Of a DNA stretch of 64,000 nt, positions 26,143-35,540 are shown in pieces; positions within the stretch are counted from its first letter, which is position 1, and each line of letters begins with the position of its first letter. The stretch is from Pseudomonas fluorescens. Its GTDB lineage: Bacteria > Pseudomonadota > Gammaproteobacteria > Pseudomonadales > Pseudomonadaceae. The notes below the pieces were generated by a model. It was not told where the DNA came from, searched no databases, and was given only the letters and a program-made list of their open reading frames with translations. The translations under genes and the position numbers were made by a program. The DNA lies in assembly GCF_902498065.1 (NCBI RefSeq), contig NZ_CABVIR010000003.1:496001-560000 (forward strand), in the 5' to 3' direction.

Positions 26143-28149
26143 ATGAGTTCTGCCTCTCTAATAAAGACCCCGCCCGAGAAGGTGACGGTCAACGGTTGGG
26201 TGTTCTACACCTCTACCGCGCTGATTTTGCTGTTGACCGCCATTCTGATCATTGCCCCGCAAGAGGCTGGCAGATTGCTCGGCATCGCCCAGGCGTGGCT
26301 GTCCCGCAGTTTCGGCTGGTACTACATGGTGGTGATCGCCGCTTACCTGGTATTTGTGGTCGGCCTGGCGTTTTCGTCCTACGGCAAGCTCAAACTGGGC
26401 AGCAAGGATGACACCCCGGACTTCAGCTATGGTGCCTGGGCGGGGATGCTGTTCTCGTCGGGTATCGGCATCTCGCTGTTGTATTTCGGTGCTTCCGAGC
26501 CGCTGGACCACTACTTCAATCCGCCGGAAGGCGTTTCGGCCAGCAACATGGCCGCGCGTCAGGCGGTGCAGCTGACTTTCCTGCACTGGGGTCTGCACGG
26601 TTGGGCGATCTACGCGCTGGTCGGCCTGGCCGTGGCGTACTTTGCTTATCGGCACAACCAGCCGCTGGCGTTGCGTTCGGCGCTGTATCCGCTGGTCGGT
26701 GAGCGTTGGGTCAAAGGCGCGGCCGGTCACGCGGTGGACGGCTTCGGCATGTTCGTGACCCTGCTGGGTCTGGTGACGAACCTGGGGATTGGTTCGCTGC
26801 AAGTGTCGTCGGGCCTGGAAAACCTGTTCGGCATGGAGCACAGCAACACCAACCTGCTGATCGTGATCATCGTGATGAGCACCGTCGCGACCATCGCGGC
26901 CGTGTCCGGCGTGGAAAACGGCATCCGTCGCCTGTCCAACCTGAACATCGTGCTGTTCAGCGGTCTGCTGATTTTCGTGCTGCTGTTTGGCCCGACCCTG
27001 CACTTGCTCAACGGTTTCGTGCAGAACGTGGGTGACTACCTCAACGGCGTGGTGCTGAAGACGTTCGACCTTTACGTCTACGAAGGCGACAGTGAGAAGT
27101 CCGACCGCTGGTTGGGCCTGTGGACCCTGTTCTACTGGGCCTGGTGGATTTCCTGGGCGCCATTCGTGGGCATGTTCATCGCGCGTATTTCCCGTGGTCG
27201 CACGGTGCGTGAATTGGTGGCCGGCGTGCTGCTGATTCCGTTGGGGTTCACCCTGGCGTGGCTGTCGATCTTCGGTAACTCGGCCCTGGACCTGGTGATG
27301 AACCATGGGGCGGTGGAGCTTGGGAAGACGGCGCTGGAACAGCCGTCGATGGCGATCTACCAGTTGCTGGAGCATTACCCGGCGTCGAAGATTGTGATCG
27401 GCGTGTCGATCTTTGTCGGTTTCGTGTTGTTCCTGACCCCGGCGGATTCCGGCGCGGTGATGATGGCCAACCTGTCCTGCAAGGGTGGCAACGTTGACGA
27501 AGATGCGCCGCACTGGCTGCGGATCTTCTGGTCGGTGGTGATTACCCTGGTGACCATCGGCCTGCTGTTCGCCGGTAACTTCGAAGCCATGCAAACCATG
27601 GTGGTGCTGGCCGGTCTGCCGTTCTCGGTGGTGCTGGTGTTCTTCATGTTCGGCTTGCACAAGGCCATGCGCCAGGACGTGCAGATCGAACAGGAGCAAG
27701 CGGAACTGGCGGCACGCGGTCGTCGTGGCTTCAGCGAGCGTTTGACCCAGTTGGACCTGCAACCGAACCAGTCTATCGTTCAGCGTTTCATGGACAAGCA
27801 AGTCAGCCCGGCGCTGGAAGACGCGGCGGTGCAATTGCGCGCTCAAGGCCTGGACGTGCAAACGTTGCTCGGTAAGTCCAAGCGTTGCATGGGCGTGCGC
27901 ATCGAGATGGAAGAGGGCAACCCTTTTGTCTACGAAGTGAGCCTGGATGGCTATCTGGCTGCGGCGAGTGACACGGTGTCGGCTGAAAGTGCCGATGAGC
28001 CGCGCGCCCGTTACTACCGCGCCGAGGTGTATCTGCACAACGGCAGCCAGGACTACGACTTGATGGGCTTCACTCAGGATCAGATCACTCGTGACGTGCT
28101 CGATCAGTTTGAAAGCCATCGGCAGCTCCTTGGCCGGGTGTATAGCTAA
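26143..28149 (+). CDS. betT: BCCT-family choline transporter BetT
   Basis: A 668-residue inner-membrane transporter with 12 transmembrane segments and a long cytoplasmic C-terminal domain (about residues 510-668), as in BetT-type osmo-regulated choline carriers. BCCT signatures are GIGISLLYFGASEP in TM3, WGLHGWAIYALVGL, the aromatic box WTLFYWAWWISWAPFVGMFIARISRGRT-like region (about 325-355) and LTPADSGA. ATG 26143 follows GGAG. It is divergent from betI. A hairpin (CGCGGTGT/ACACCGCG) lies at 28161-28183. Confidence 0.94.
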   Translation: MSSASLIKTPPEKVTVNGWVFYTSTALILLLTAILIIAPQEAGRLLGIAQAWLSRSFGWYYMVVIAAYLVFVVGLAFSSYGKLKLGSKDDTPDFSYGAWAGMLFSSGIGISLLYFGASEPLDHYFNPPEGVSASNMAARQAVQLTFLHWGLHGWAIYALVGLAVAYFAYRHNQPLALRSALYPLVGERWVKGAAGHAVDGFGMFVTLLGLVTNLGIGSLQVSSGLENLFGMEHSNTNLLIVIIVMSTVATIAAVSGVENGIRRLSNLNIVLFSGLLIFVLLFGPTLHLLNGFVQNVGDYLNGVVLKTFDLYVYEGDSEKSDRWLGLWTLFYWAWWISWAPFVGMFIARISRGRTVRELVAGVLLIPLGFTLAWLSIFGNSALDLVMNHGAVELGKTALEQPSMAIYQLLEHYPASKIVIGVSIFVGFVLFLTPADSGAVMMANLSCKGGNVDEDAPHWLRIFWSVVITLVTIGLLFAGNFEAMQTMVVLAGLPFSVVLVFFMFGLHKAMRQDVQIEQEQAELAARGRRGFSERLTQLDLQPNQSIVQRFMDKQVSPALEDAAVQLRAQGLDVQTLLGKSKRCMGVRIEMEEGNPFVYEVSLDGYLAAASDTVSAESADEPRARYYRAEVYLHNGSQDYDLMGFTQDQITRDVLDQFESHRQLLGRVYS

Positions 28150-28160
28150 GTTGAGAGGGG

Positions 28161-28183
28161 CGCGGTGTTTCAGTGACACCGCG
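28161..28183 (+). other. Hairpin after betT
   Basis: CGCGGTGT pairs with ACACCGCG over a 7-nt loop, 12 bp after the betT stop. There is no T-run, so it is probably a 3'-end stabilising structure rather than a classic terminator. Confidence 0.55.
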
Positions 28184-28191
28184 TCGCCTTC

Positions 28192-28282
28192 ATCGCGGGC
28201 AAGCCCGCTCCCACAGGGTTTTGTGTCGAGCACAAAAATGCATCTCTGACTCGGTACCTGTGGGAGCGGGCTTGCCCGCGAT
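28192..28282. repeat. REPIN, GGGCTTGCCCGC type
   Basis: Near-perfect inverted arms ATCGCGGGCAAGCCCGCTCC and GGAGCGGGCTTGCCCGCGAT, between convergent betT and choV. Confidence 0.93.
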
Positions 28283-28325
28283 GGGGCCATCAGCCGCAAC
28301 CTGATTGACCCGATATCCCATAAAC

Positions 28326-28355
28326 AAAAACGCCGCGATCCTCTCGCGGCGTTTT
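28326..28355. terminator. Bidirectional rho-independent terminator (betT / choV)
   Basis: CGCCGCGA (28331-28338) pairs with TCGCGGCG (28344-28351). Five A precede and five T follow, so it can end both convergent transcripts. Confidence 0.9.
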
Positions 28356-28368
28356 TGTGTGTGCTGCC

Positions 28369-29547
28369 TTACCCCAGGTTCTTGCCGAGCAGCGCGTGAT
28401 ACAGCTCGCTGTCACCGAGAATCCCGACCACATGATTGTTGTCGTGTAGCACCAGTTTGTTGCCGGTCTGATAACGAATCAGCAGCGCATCGCGCATGCC
28501 GATGTTCGAGTCCACCAGCGTCGGCCGACGTTCCAGGCCTTCAACCGCCTGCCCCGGGATCCAGTTCTGCAGGTCCAGGCTCGCACCGTTCTGGCGTGCG
28601 CCTTTGATGGTGTTGCCTTCCGCCAGGTCCAGCCACGAATCGCCGCCCGGATCCAGGCAGACCGAACCGTTGATGCGCTTGCAGTTGTCCAGGGTGCGCA
28701 TCAGGCTGCGACCGCACAAAACGTTCAGCGGATTGGTGTGGGCAACGAAGGTCCGCACATAGTCGTCCGCCGGGTTGAGGACGATTTCTTCGGGTTTGCT
28801 GTATTGCACGATCCGACCGTCTTTCATGATCGCGATACGGCTGCCCAGCTTCAGGGCTTCATCGAGGTCGTGACTCACGAAGACGATGGTTTTGTTCAGC
28901 TTGCTTTGCAGCTCCAGCAGCTCGTCCTGCAGGCCTTGGCGGATAAGCGGGTCGAGGGCCGAGAACGGTTCGTCCATCAGCAGAATGTCGGCGTCCATCG
29001 CCAGCGCGCGGGCCAGGCCTACACGTTGTTGCATACCGCCGGAGAGTTCGTCGGGCTTCTTGTTGCGCCACTGAGTCAGTCCCACCAGCTCAAGCTTTTC
29101 GTCCACCAGTTTGCGGCGTTCTTTCTCGGGGCGGCCCTGCATTTCCAGACCGAAACTGATGTTCTCGCGCACCGTCAGCCACGGCATCAGGGCGAATTTC
29201 TGGAACACCATGGCGATGCGTTTGGTGCGCATCATTTTCAGTTCCGCCGGGGTACAGGAAGCAATGTCGATCTGCTTGCCTTCGTGCTCGACGAACAGCT
29301 TGCCGCGGCTCACGGTGTTGAGGCCGTTGATGCAACGCAGCAGACTGGATTTGCCAGAGCCGGACAGGCCCATCAGCACGCAGATTTCGCCTTTCTCGAT
29401 ATCCAGGCTGGCCTTTTCGACACCGACAATCTGCCCGGTCTTTTTCAGGATCTGGTCGCGGGTCATGCCCTGGTCGAGGAGCTTGAGCGCCTCACGCGGG
29501 TCCTTGGAGAAGATTACGTCGACGTCTTCGAAGCGAATAATGCTCAT
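28369..29547 (-). CDS. choV: Choline ABC transporter ATP-binding protein
   Basis: A 392-residue ATPase of the ProV/OpuAA group powering choline import. Walker A is GLSGSGKSS, the signature LSGGMQQRVGLARA, Walker B ILLMDEPFSALDP, and the switch His is VSHDLDEA. About 115 residues follow the ATPase core, with a CBS-like C-terminal portion. The start overlaps the choW stop by 4 bp, giving the coupled order choX-choW-choV. Confidence 0.93.
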   Translation of the reverse strand: MSIIRFEDVDVIFSKDPREALKLLDQGMTRDQILKKTGQIVGVEKASLDIEKGEICVLMGLSGSGKSSLLRCINGLNTVSRGKLFVEHEGKQIDIASCTPAELKMMRTKRIAMVFQKFALMPWLTVRENISFGLEMQGRPEKERRKLVDEKLELVGLTQWRNKKPDELSGGMQQRVGLARALAMDADILLMDEPFSALDPLIRQGLQDELLELQSKLNKTIVFVSHDLDEALKLGSRIAIMKDGRIVQYSKPEEIVLNPADDYVRTFVAHTNPLNVLCGRSLMRTLDNCKRINGSVCLDPGGDSWLDLAEGNTIKGARQNGASLDLQNWIPGQAVEGLERRPTLVDSNIGMRDALLIRYQTGNKLVLHDNNHVVGILGDSELYHALLGKNLG

Positions 29548-30389
29548 GCGTCACCCCCTACTTTAGCGTCGGGTTGTTTGCAGATACGGTCGAGCATGAT
29601 CGCCAGCAATACGATCGCCAGGCCGGCTTCGAAGCCGAGGGCGATATCAGCAGTGTTCAGTGCGTTGACCACGGGTTTGCCCAGGCCGTCGGCGCCCACC
29701 AGTGCCGCGATCACCACCATCGACAACGACAGCATGATGCACTGGGTGATACCGGCCGCGATGCTTGGCATGGCGTGGGGCAGTTCAATCCGTGAGAGCA
29801 GTTGACGGCGCGAGCAGCCGAAGGCTTTGCCGGCGTCCATCAGTTCCTGTGGAACATCGCGAATGCCCAGGTAAGTCAGGCGGATGGGCGCGGCAATCGC
29901 GAACACCACCGTGGAGATCAGACCAGGGACCACACCCAGACCGAAGAGGGTCAGGGTAGGAATGAGGTAAACGAAGGTCGGTACGGTCTGCATCAGATCG
30001 AGCACCGGACGCATCACGGTGTAGAACATCGGTTTGTGCGCGGCGACGATGCCCAGTGGCACGCCGATGACCACGCAGACCAGGGTGGCGAACAACACCT
30101 GGGCGAGGGTTTCCATGGTTTCCTGCCAGTACCCCAGATTGAGGATCAGCAGGAAGGAGGCGATGACGAAGACCGTCAGTCCCCATTTTCGTTGAATGAA
30201 GTGTGCCAGTAGCGCGATGAGGCCGATCAATGCCAGCGGGTTGAACCAGGTCAGCGCGAAAGTCACGCCGTGGATCATCGTTTCCAGGGACACGGCAATG
30301 GCGTCGAAGGTGTTGGCGCCGTGTTGCGTCAACCATTCAACGAAGCCCGCGATGTACTGGCCTAAAGGGATTTTCTGATCAATCAGCAT
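29544..30389 (-). CDS. choW: Choline ABC transporter permease
   Basis: A 281-residue inner-membrane permease of the ProW type. It has about six transmembrane helices and the conserved cytoplasmic loop LMDAGKAFGCSRRQLLSRIELPHAMPSI (EAA motif region). ATG 30389 is chosen, 18 bp inside the maximal frame, to fit the family N-terminus MLIDQKIPLGQY. It overlaps choV by 4 bp. Confidence 0.92.
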   Translation of the reverse strand: MLIDQKIPLGQYIAGFVEWLTQHGANTFDAIAVSLETMIHGVTFALTWFNPLALIGLIALLAHFIQRKWGLTVFVIASFLLILNLGYWQETMETLAQVLFATLVCVVIGVPLGIVAAHKPMFYTVMRPVLDLMQTVPTFVYLIPTLTLFGLGVVPGLISTVVFAIAAPIRLTYLGIRDVPQELMDAGKAFGCSRRQLLSRIELPHAMPSIAAGITQCIMLSLSMVVIAALVGADGLGKPVVNALNTADIALGFEAGLAIVLLAIMLDRICKQPDAKVGGDA

Positions 30390-30466
30390 GGTAGTGAACG
30401 TCCGCATGCAAGGAAATAAACAGCCCGGACGACCGAAGCCGTCCGGCGTAAGCGATGCTTCTTAAT

Positions 30467-31417
30467 TCAAGGCTGCGCGAGCTTGGCTTTAACGGCCTCC
30501 AGGCCTGGTTTACCGTCAATGGTGGTCACGCCAGCGAGCCAGGTATCGAGCACCTGTGGATTCTTTTTCAGCCAGGCCTTGGCGGCCGCGTCAGGCTTCA
30601 TTTTGTCGTCCAGGACGTTGCCCATCAGCGTGCTTTCCATGTCGAGGGTGAACACCAGGTTTTTCAGCAACTGTCCAACGTTGCTGCATTCCTGGGCGTA
30701 ACCCTTGCGGGTGTTGGTGAAGATGGTCGCCTGACCGAAGTTGGGGCCGAAATAATCGTCGCCGCCGGTCAGGTACTTCATCTTGAAACGCGTGTTCATC
30801 GGGTGCGGTTCCCAGCCCAGGAACACCACGGCGGTGTTGCGGCGCTGGGCGCGATCGACTTGCGAGAGCATGCCTGCCTCGCTGGACTCGACTACCTTGA
30901 AGCCGGCTGCTTTCAGGCCGAAGGCGTCCTTGTCGATCATGCTCTGGATCAGACGGTTGCCGTCGTTACCCGGTTCGATGCCGTAGATCTTGCCGTCGAG
31001 TTCTTTCTTGAACTTGGCAATGTCGGCGAAATCCTTCAGGCCTTTGTTATACAACTCTTCGGGGACGGCGAGTGTGTATTTTGCGTTTTCCAGGTTGGCG
31101 CGCAGGGTATCCACGGTGCCAGTATCGCGGTAGGCCTTGATGTCGTTTTCCATGGTCGGCATCCAGTTACCCAGGAATACGTCCATGTTCTTGCCATCGG
31201 CCAGCGACTTGTAGGTCACCGGCACGGAAATCATGGTGGTTTTGGTTTTGTAGCCCAGGGCATCTAGGACGACGCTGGTGGTGGCGGTGGTGACAGTAAT
31301 GTCAGTCCAGCCGACATCGGAGAAGTTTACGGTACTGCACTGAGCGGGTTCTGCGGCTTGAGCCAGTAACGGCAGACTCAGCATGGCGGCCAACAACAAC
31401 GACGGGGAACCTTTCAT
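30467..31417 (-). CDS. choX: Choline ABC transporter periplasmic binding protein
   Basis: A 316-residue secreted binding protein with a signal peptide to about residue 22 (LLLAAMLSLPLLAQAAE). The OpuAC-type fold is seen in VGWTDITV, MDVFLGNWMPTME, FLGWEPHPMN and DDYFGP; the aromatic residues in such segments form the quaternary-amine cage. AAGGAG fits ATG 31417. It is a paralogue of caiX at 39497. Confidence 0.94.
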   Translation of the reverse strand: MKGSPSLLLAAMLSLPLLAQAAEPAQCSTVNFSDVGWTDITVTTATTSVVLDALGYKTKTTMISVPVTYKSLADGKNMDVFLGNWMPTMENDIKAYRDTGTVDTLRANLENAKYTLAVPEELYNKGLKDFADIAKFKKELDGKIYGIEPGNDGNRLIQSMIDKDAFGLKAAGFKVVESSEAGMLSQVDRAQRRNTAVVFLGWEPHPMNTRFKMKYLTGGDDYFGPNFGQATIFTNTRKGYAQECSNVGQLLKNLVFTLDMESTLMGNVLDDKMKPDAAAKAWLKKNPQVLDTWLAGVTTIDGKPGLEAVKAKLAQP

Positions 31418-31854
31418 GGATGGACTCCTTGGTGTTTTTTTTGGCAGTGTTCCGACTGTGGACCACCGCACTTATAGGTTGCGGTTGGATGGCGTTTTGG
31501 AGACATCTCTACCACGGCGCCTTGCAATCGAGTCGATACGATCATGTACCAGTGAAAATCTGACGCCTACAGGGTGCGTCGTATCCAGTACAGGGATGGT
31601 CGCATCCAGTGTCGGTGACGTCGTTTACAGATTTTTTCAGGCCCTTTTGCCGTTCTGAACCGCAAAAAAACGGCGGAAATGCTACGTAAAAGACCTGCGG
31701 CGTTGCTGGGCATGAGTGCGTCGGTGTGAGACGTCGAACCACACGATAAAAGCCTGATGATGCGGCCATCCCGACGGATTGCAGCTTGAGCGTAGCAGCT
31801 CCGTCACCGGGCGCTTCTGCGCCTGGAGTTGGCATATCCAGGAGTTCGGCAGTA
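31418..31854. other. Divergent regulatory region choX / sdaB
   Basis: The 437-bp gap between divergent choX and sdaB must hold both promoters and, from known Pseudomonas biology, GbdR sites. I cannot define the sites by eye. Open frames here look spurious. Confidence 0.4.
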
Positions 31855-33231
31855 ATGGCTATCAGCGTTTTCGACCTGTTCAAAATCGGCATCGGCCCTT
31901 CCAGTTCGCACACCGTAGGGCCGATGCGCGCCGCGGCGCTGTTCGTGCAAGGTTTGCGTGAGCAGGGTCTTTTGGAACAAGTGCGGCGCATCGAAGTTCA
32001 GCTTTATGGTTCGTTGTCGGCCACCGGCATCGGTCACGGCAGCGACAACGCGGTGATCATGGGCCTGATGGGTGAGTGGCCGGATGCGATCGATCCGTCG
32101 CAAATCGGCATTCGCATCGAAACCCTGCGCGAAACCCACACGCTGCTGCTCGACGGTCGTTTATCAGTGCCGTTCATCTGGGCCCGGGACATGCGCCTGA
32201 TCGACGAAAACCTGCCATTCCACCCCAACGCCATGACCCTGATTGCCGAAGGCGATGAGGGCGAGCTGCATCGCGACACTTACTATTCCATCGGCGGCGG
32301 TTTTGTCGTCGATGAAGCGCAAGCCTCCAGCGGCGTGGTGGATCTGGATCGCACCGAGTTGCCGTACGAATTCTCCAGCGCTGTCGAACTGCTCAGCCTC
32401 TGCAAGCAGCACAACCTGCGCGTGGCTGAATTGATGATGGCCAACGAGAAGGTCTGGCGCAGCGAAGACGAAATCCGCGCCGGGCTGATGAAGCTCTGGC
32501 GGGCCATGCAGGATTGCGTCGAGCAAGGCCTCAAGCACGAAGGCATCCTGCCCGGAGGTCTGAACGTGCGCCGCCGTGCGGCCAAATTGCACCGTAGCCT
32601 GCAAGAGCTGAACAAGCCCAACGTCATCGGCTCGACCCTGAGCGCGATGGAGTGGGTCAACCTGTTCGCCCTGGCGGTCAACGAAGAAAACGCGGCCGGT
32701 GGGCGCATGGTTACGGCGCCGACCAATGGTGCTGCGGGGATCATTCCGGCGGTGTTGCACTATTTCATGAAGTTCAGCGAGGTGGTGACGGAGGCCAACG
32801 TGGTCGACTACTTCCTCAGTGCCGCAGCGGTGGGGATTCTGTGCAAGAAGAACGCCTCTATTTCCGGTGCGGAAGTCGGTTGCCAGGGCGAAGTCGGTTC
32901 GGCGTGCGCGATGGCGGCGGCGGGGTTGGCGGAGATTCTCGGCGCCACCCCGGAGCAGTTGTGCAACGCAGCGGAAATCGGCCTTGAGCACAACCTCGGA
33001 CTGACCTGCGACCCGGTCGGCGGGCTGGTGCAGGTGCCGTGCATCGAGCGCAATGCGATTGCTGCGGTGAAAGCGATCAACGCGGCGCAGATGGCGTTGC
33101 GCGGCGATGGTCAGCACTTTATTTCGCTGGACCGGGTGATCCGCACCATGCGTGATACCGGGGCGGATATGCATGACAAATATAAAGAGACATCGCGGGG
33201 TGGGTTGGCGGTGAGTGCGGTGGAGTGCTGA
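31855..33231 (+). CDS. sdaB: L-serine dehydratase (iron-sulfur type)
   Basis: A 458-residue one-chain [4Fe-4S] L-serine ammonia-lyase giving pyruvate and ammonia, the terminal step of the choline-to-serine route in this cluster. The N-terminal beta domain has [18 protein letters not shown]. The C-terminal alpha domain has the cluster Cys in [24 protein letters not shown] and [23 protein letters not shown] precedes ATG 31855; longer in-frame starts are not supported. Confidence 0.95.
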   Translation: MAISVFDLFKIGIGPSSSHTVGPMRAAALFVQGLREQGLLEQVRRIEVQLYGSLSATGIGHGSDNAVIMGLMGEWPDAIDPSQIGIRIETLRETHTLLLDGRLSVPFIWARDMRLIDENLPFHPNAMTLIAEGDEGELHRDTYYSIGGGFVVDEAQASSGVVDLDRTELPYEFSSAVELLSLCKQHNLRVAELMMANEKVWRSEDEIRAGLMKLWRAMQDCVEQGLKHEGILPGGLNVRRRAAKLHRSLQELNKPNVIGSTLSAMEWVNLFALAVNEENAAGGRMVTAPTNGAAGIIPAVLHYFMKFSEVVTEANVVDYFLSAAAVGILCKKNASISGAEVGCQGEVGSACAMAAAGLAEILGATPEQLCNAAEIGLEHNLGLTCDPVGGLVQVPCIERNAIAAVKAINAAQMALRGDGQHFISLDRVIRTMRDTGADMHDKYKETSRGGLAVSAVEC

Positions 33232-33246
33232 TTCCGCGTCGCCCCA

Positions 33247-33334
33247 ATCGCTGGCAAGCCAGCTCCCACAGGGATCTCTGGTGTGAAGGCTATCTATGCC
33301 ACACAGCAGAACCTTGTGGGAGCTTGCCAGCGAT
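33247..33334. repeat. REPIN, TGGCAAGCCAGC type
   Basis: ATCGCTGGCAAGCCAGCTCCCACAGG with an inverted arm that lacks four bases (GTGGGAGCTTGCCAGCGAT). It follows sdaB. Confidence 0.85.
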
Positions 33335-33656
33335 AGCGTCAGACCAGTCAAAACTGCGCGCTAAGTGAACACAGGAATTGAAACGCGCCACGTTTTGGCG
33401 CGTCGCTTACAGATAAGCGACTTCCCCTGATCAGGAACCCAGTCTGGCCATTACCGCCTGTCACCTGTGCTTGCGGTGACACTCTCCCTCAGGTCGCCGT
33501 AGCCCTGTTCCCACAAGTGCTACCGATTTGCTCAAGCCCAACGGGGCAGAGCGCTTTCTACCGTTAATGGCACTTATAACCCCCACTCTGCGCACGGCTT
33601 ATATAGACACGCCGCGACGTCGTTTTCAGGAGTTATTGAACGTGCATTCAATTTTA
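33335..33656. other. Non-coding region upstream of gbdR
   Basis: It contains a strong hairpin (ACGCGCCA/TGGCGCGT, about 33383-33404) without a T-run. ATTGAA-N6-TTCAAT at about 33637-33654 has half-sites like the BetI palindrome. No gene is supported. Confidence 0.5.
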
Positions 33657-33672
33657 GGCATGGCATTTGCTC
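33657..33672 (+). promoter_or_regulatory. Candidate sigma-54 promoter of gbdR
   Basis: AGGCATGGCATTTGCT matches the -24/-12 pattern, with GG and GC separated by exactly ten bases and a TTGCT -12 box. It lies 95 bp upstream of the gbdR start. The -24 box (AGGCAT for TGGCAC) is imperfect. RpoN/NtrC involvement in Pseudomonas choline regulation is reported, which fits. Confidence 0.5.
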
Positions 33673-33767
33673 TGTCATTACAAAGCCCGTCTCCCACGCG
33701 AGAACGATGGCAATAACAAGAGCCTCCGCCTGAGGCCATCACCCGCTTTGTGTGAGGAGATACCGCG

Positions 33768-34871
33768 ATGACGACGTTCAACTCCGGGGCCCAACCCCAG
33801 AACCGTGCGCCTCAATCCATCGGCTTTCTGCTGCTGGACAATTTCACGCTGATTTCTCTGGCCTCCGCCGTAGAACCTCTGCGTATGGCCAACCAATTGT
33901 CCGGTCGCGAGCTGTATCGCTGGACCACGCTCACCGTCGACGGCGGTCAGGTCTGGGCCAGTGACGGTCTGCAGATCACCCCCGACGCCTCCATGCACAA
34001 AGCACCCCCCATGGACACCATCATTGTCTGCGGCGGTATCGGCATTCAGCGCACCGTGACTCGCGAACACGTCTCATGGCTGCAAAGCCAGGCGCGTCAA
34101 TCCAAGCGTCTCGGTGCGGTCTGCACCGGCAGCTGGGCCCTGGCCTGCGCCGGCCTGCTGGACGGTTTCGATTGCAGCGTGCACTGGGAATGTCTGGCCT
34201 CGATGCAGGAAGCTTTCCCGCGCGTTGTCATGAGCACGCGCCTGTTCACCCTCGACCGTAACCGTTTCACCAGCTCCGGCGGCACCGCGCCGCTAGACAT
34301 GATGCTGCACTTGATCAGCCGTGATCATGGGCGTGAACTGTCGGCGGCGATTTCGGAGATGTTTGTCTACGAGCGCATCCGTAACGAACAGGATCACCAG
34401 CGCGTGCCGCTCAAGCACATGCTCGGCACCAACCAGCCGAAGTTGCAGGAAATCGTCGCGCTGATGGAGGCCAACCTGGAAGAGCCGATCGACCTCGACG
34501 AACTGGCGGTGTACGTCGCCGTGTCCCGTCGGCAACTCGAGCGATTGTTCCAGAAGTACCTGCACTGCTCGCCGTCGCGTTACTACCTCAAGCTGCGCCT
34601 GATCCGTGCCCGGCAGTTGCTCAAGCAAACGCCGATGTCGATCATCGAAGTGGCGTCGGTATGTGGCTTCGTGTCCACGCCGCACTTCTCCAAGTGCTAC
34701 CGCGAATACTTCGGCATTCCACCGCGTGACGAGCGCGTAGGGTCCAACACCACGCAACAAGTGGCGATGATGCCGCTGCCGCAAGCATTGGTGCTGTCGC
34801 CGTTGTCCGGGCCGTTGTCGGCGTTGAGTCAGGCGCGCAACGAGTCGACATTCGCCAGCGTAAGGCTTTAA
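33768..34871 (+). CDS. gbdR: Glycine betaine/dimethylglycine-responsive regulator GbdR
   Basis: A 367-residue activator with an N-terminal DJ-1/GATase1-like sensor domain (about 15-205, GlxA type, with AVCTGSWALACAGLLDG) and a C-terminal AraC DNA-binding domain (about 225-335, SRRQLERLFQKYLHCSPSRYYLKLRL and the second helix-turn-helix VASVCGFVSTPHFSKCYR). The length equals that of GbdR of P. aeruginosa. GAGGAG precedes the ATG. It is expected to activate the gbc, dgc, sox, glyA, sdaB and cho genes of this window in response to glycine betaine or dimethylglycine. Confidence 0.93.
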   Translation: MTTFNSGAQPQNRAPQSIGFLLLDNFTLISLASAVEPLRMANQLSGRELYRWTTLTVDGGQVWASDGLQITPDASMHKAPPMDTIIVCGGIGIQRTVTREHVSWLQSQARQSKRLGAVCTGSWALACAGLLDGFDCSVHWECLASMQEAFPRVVMSTRLFTLDRNRFTSSGGTAPLDMMLHLISRDHGRELSAAISEMFVYERIRNEQDHQRVPLKHMLGTNQPKLQEIVALMEANLEEPIDLDELAVYVAVSRRQLERLFQKYLHCSPSRYYLKLRLIRARQLLKQTPMSIIEVASVCGFVSTPHFSKCYREYFGIPPRDERVGSNTTQQVAMMPLPQALVLSPLSGPLSALSQARNESTFASVRL

Positions 34872-34885
34872 ATCGAGGCGATTTC

Positions 34886-34976
34886 ATCGCGGGCAAGCCC
34901 GCTCCCACAAGGGTTTGGGCGGATCACAAATCTGCAATCCGCCCCAAAAAACTGTAGGAGCGTGCTTGCCCGCGAT
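34886..34976. repeat. REPIN, GGGCAAGCCCGC type
   Basis: ATCGCGGGCAAGCCCGCTCCCACAAG and inverted TGTAGGAGCGTGCTTGCCCGCGAT, between convergent gbdR and the next gene. Confidence 0.88.
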
Positions 34977-34985
34977 GGCGTCTTA

Positions 34986-35249
34986 TCAGGCGCGATGGCT
35001 TTGTTGGTATTGCGCCAACGCCGGCAGCAGTTGCTTGTCGATAGCCTGACGCACCGCCGGCAAAATGGTCGCGCTGCTGGTGTACATCTGCTTGACCATG
35101 GTGCGCAGTACTATCGCCCGTTCATCGTTCAATCCTCGCACCGCGCACTCGCAAGCCTGCTCGGCGGTGGAGCCGTTCGGAACTTGAAAGCCCAACGATT
35201 TCAGCTGGCCCAACAGGTCTTCCTGGTCAATCAAATCGGCGTGCATCAT
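34986..35249 (-). CDS. Conserved small protein next to gbdR
   Basis: An 87-residue helical, soluble protein without signal peptide or recognised domain. It starts MMHADLIDQEDLLGQLKSLGF; two Cys occur in a CECAVRGLND stretch. AAGGA lies seven bases before the first of two ATGs (35249; alternative 35246). A gene of similar size follows gbdR in P. aeruginosa (from memory), so it is probably a real, conserved gene. No function can be assigned. Confidence 0.68.
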   Translation of the reverse strand: MMHADLIDQEDLLGQLKSLGFQVPNGSTAEQACECAVRGLNDERAIVLRTMVKQMYTSSATILPAVRQAIDKQLLPALAQYQQSHRA

Positions 35250-35354
35250 GACGCAATCCTTCTTCAGGGAACGGTGTCGTGGTTCGATTCTCGTAGGGGC
35301 TGTTGGCGTCGGCAAGGACGATTTGTCGCAATGGCCGCAATACCTATGAACAGG

Positions 35355-35499
35355 TCGTTTTCGGCTAACTTTCGAGAGGGCAGAGTGGGCACACTGGATT
35401 CAGCTGGCTTCACGAAGGTTTGGTCACCCTCGCGCAACGGCTCCTCAACAGTACCCACCTCTGCCCCGATCCTGTCACGGCTTGATCGGGGCTTTTTTT
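35355..35499 (+). ncRNA. Candidate small RNA
   Basis: There is no plus-strand gene here, yet a strong terminator ends the stretch. A plausible -35/-10 pair (TTGTCG, 16 bp, TATGAA, ending near 35350) precedes it. GGCAGAG (35379-35385) can pair with CTCTGCC (35459-35465), continued by TGGG with CCCA across a bulge, closing a 60-75 nt core. The name and targets are unknown to me; size is about 145 nt. Confidence 0.5.
35463..35499 (+). terminator. Rho-independent terminator of the candidate small RNA
   Basis: GCCCCGATC (35463-35471) pairs with GATCGGGGC (35484-35492) over a 12-nt loop, followed by seven T. No plus-strand CDS precedes it within 590 bp. Confidence 0.85.
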
Positions 35500-35540
35500 G
35501 TCTGTGGGTGCGGGAATTGGGTGTTGCCTGTGCGACCGCC

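Noticed and set aside
26158-28299. 713-codon minus-strand open frame
   Set aside because: It is antisense to betT; His/Gln-rich shadow composition and it reads into a REPIN.
35280-35300. tRNA T-loop-like GGTTCGATTC
   Set aside because: The flanking bases do not form a T stem, and no acceptor or anticodon stem fits.
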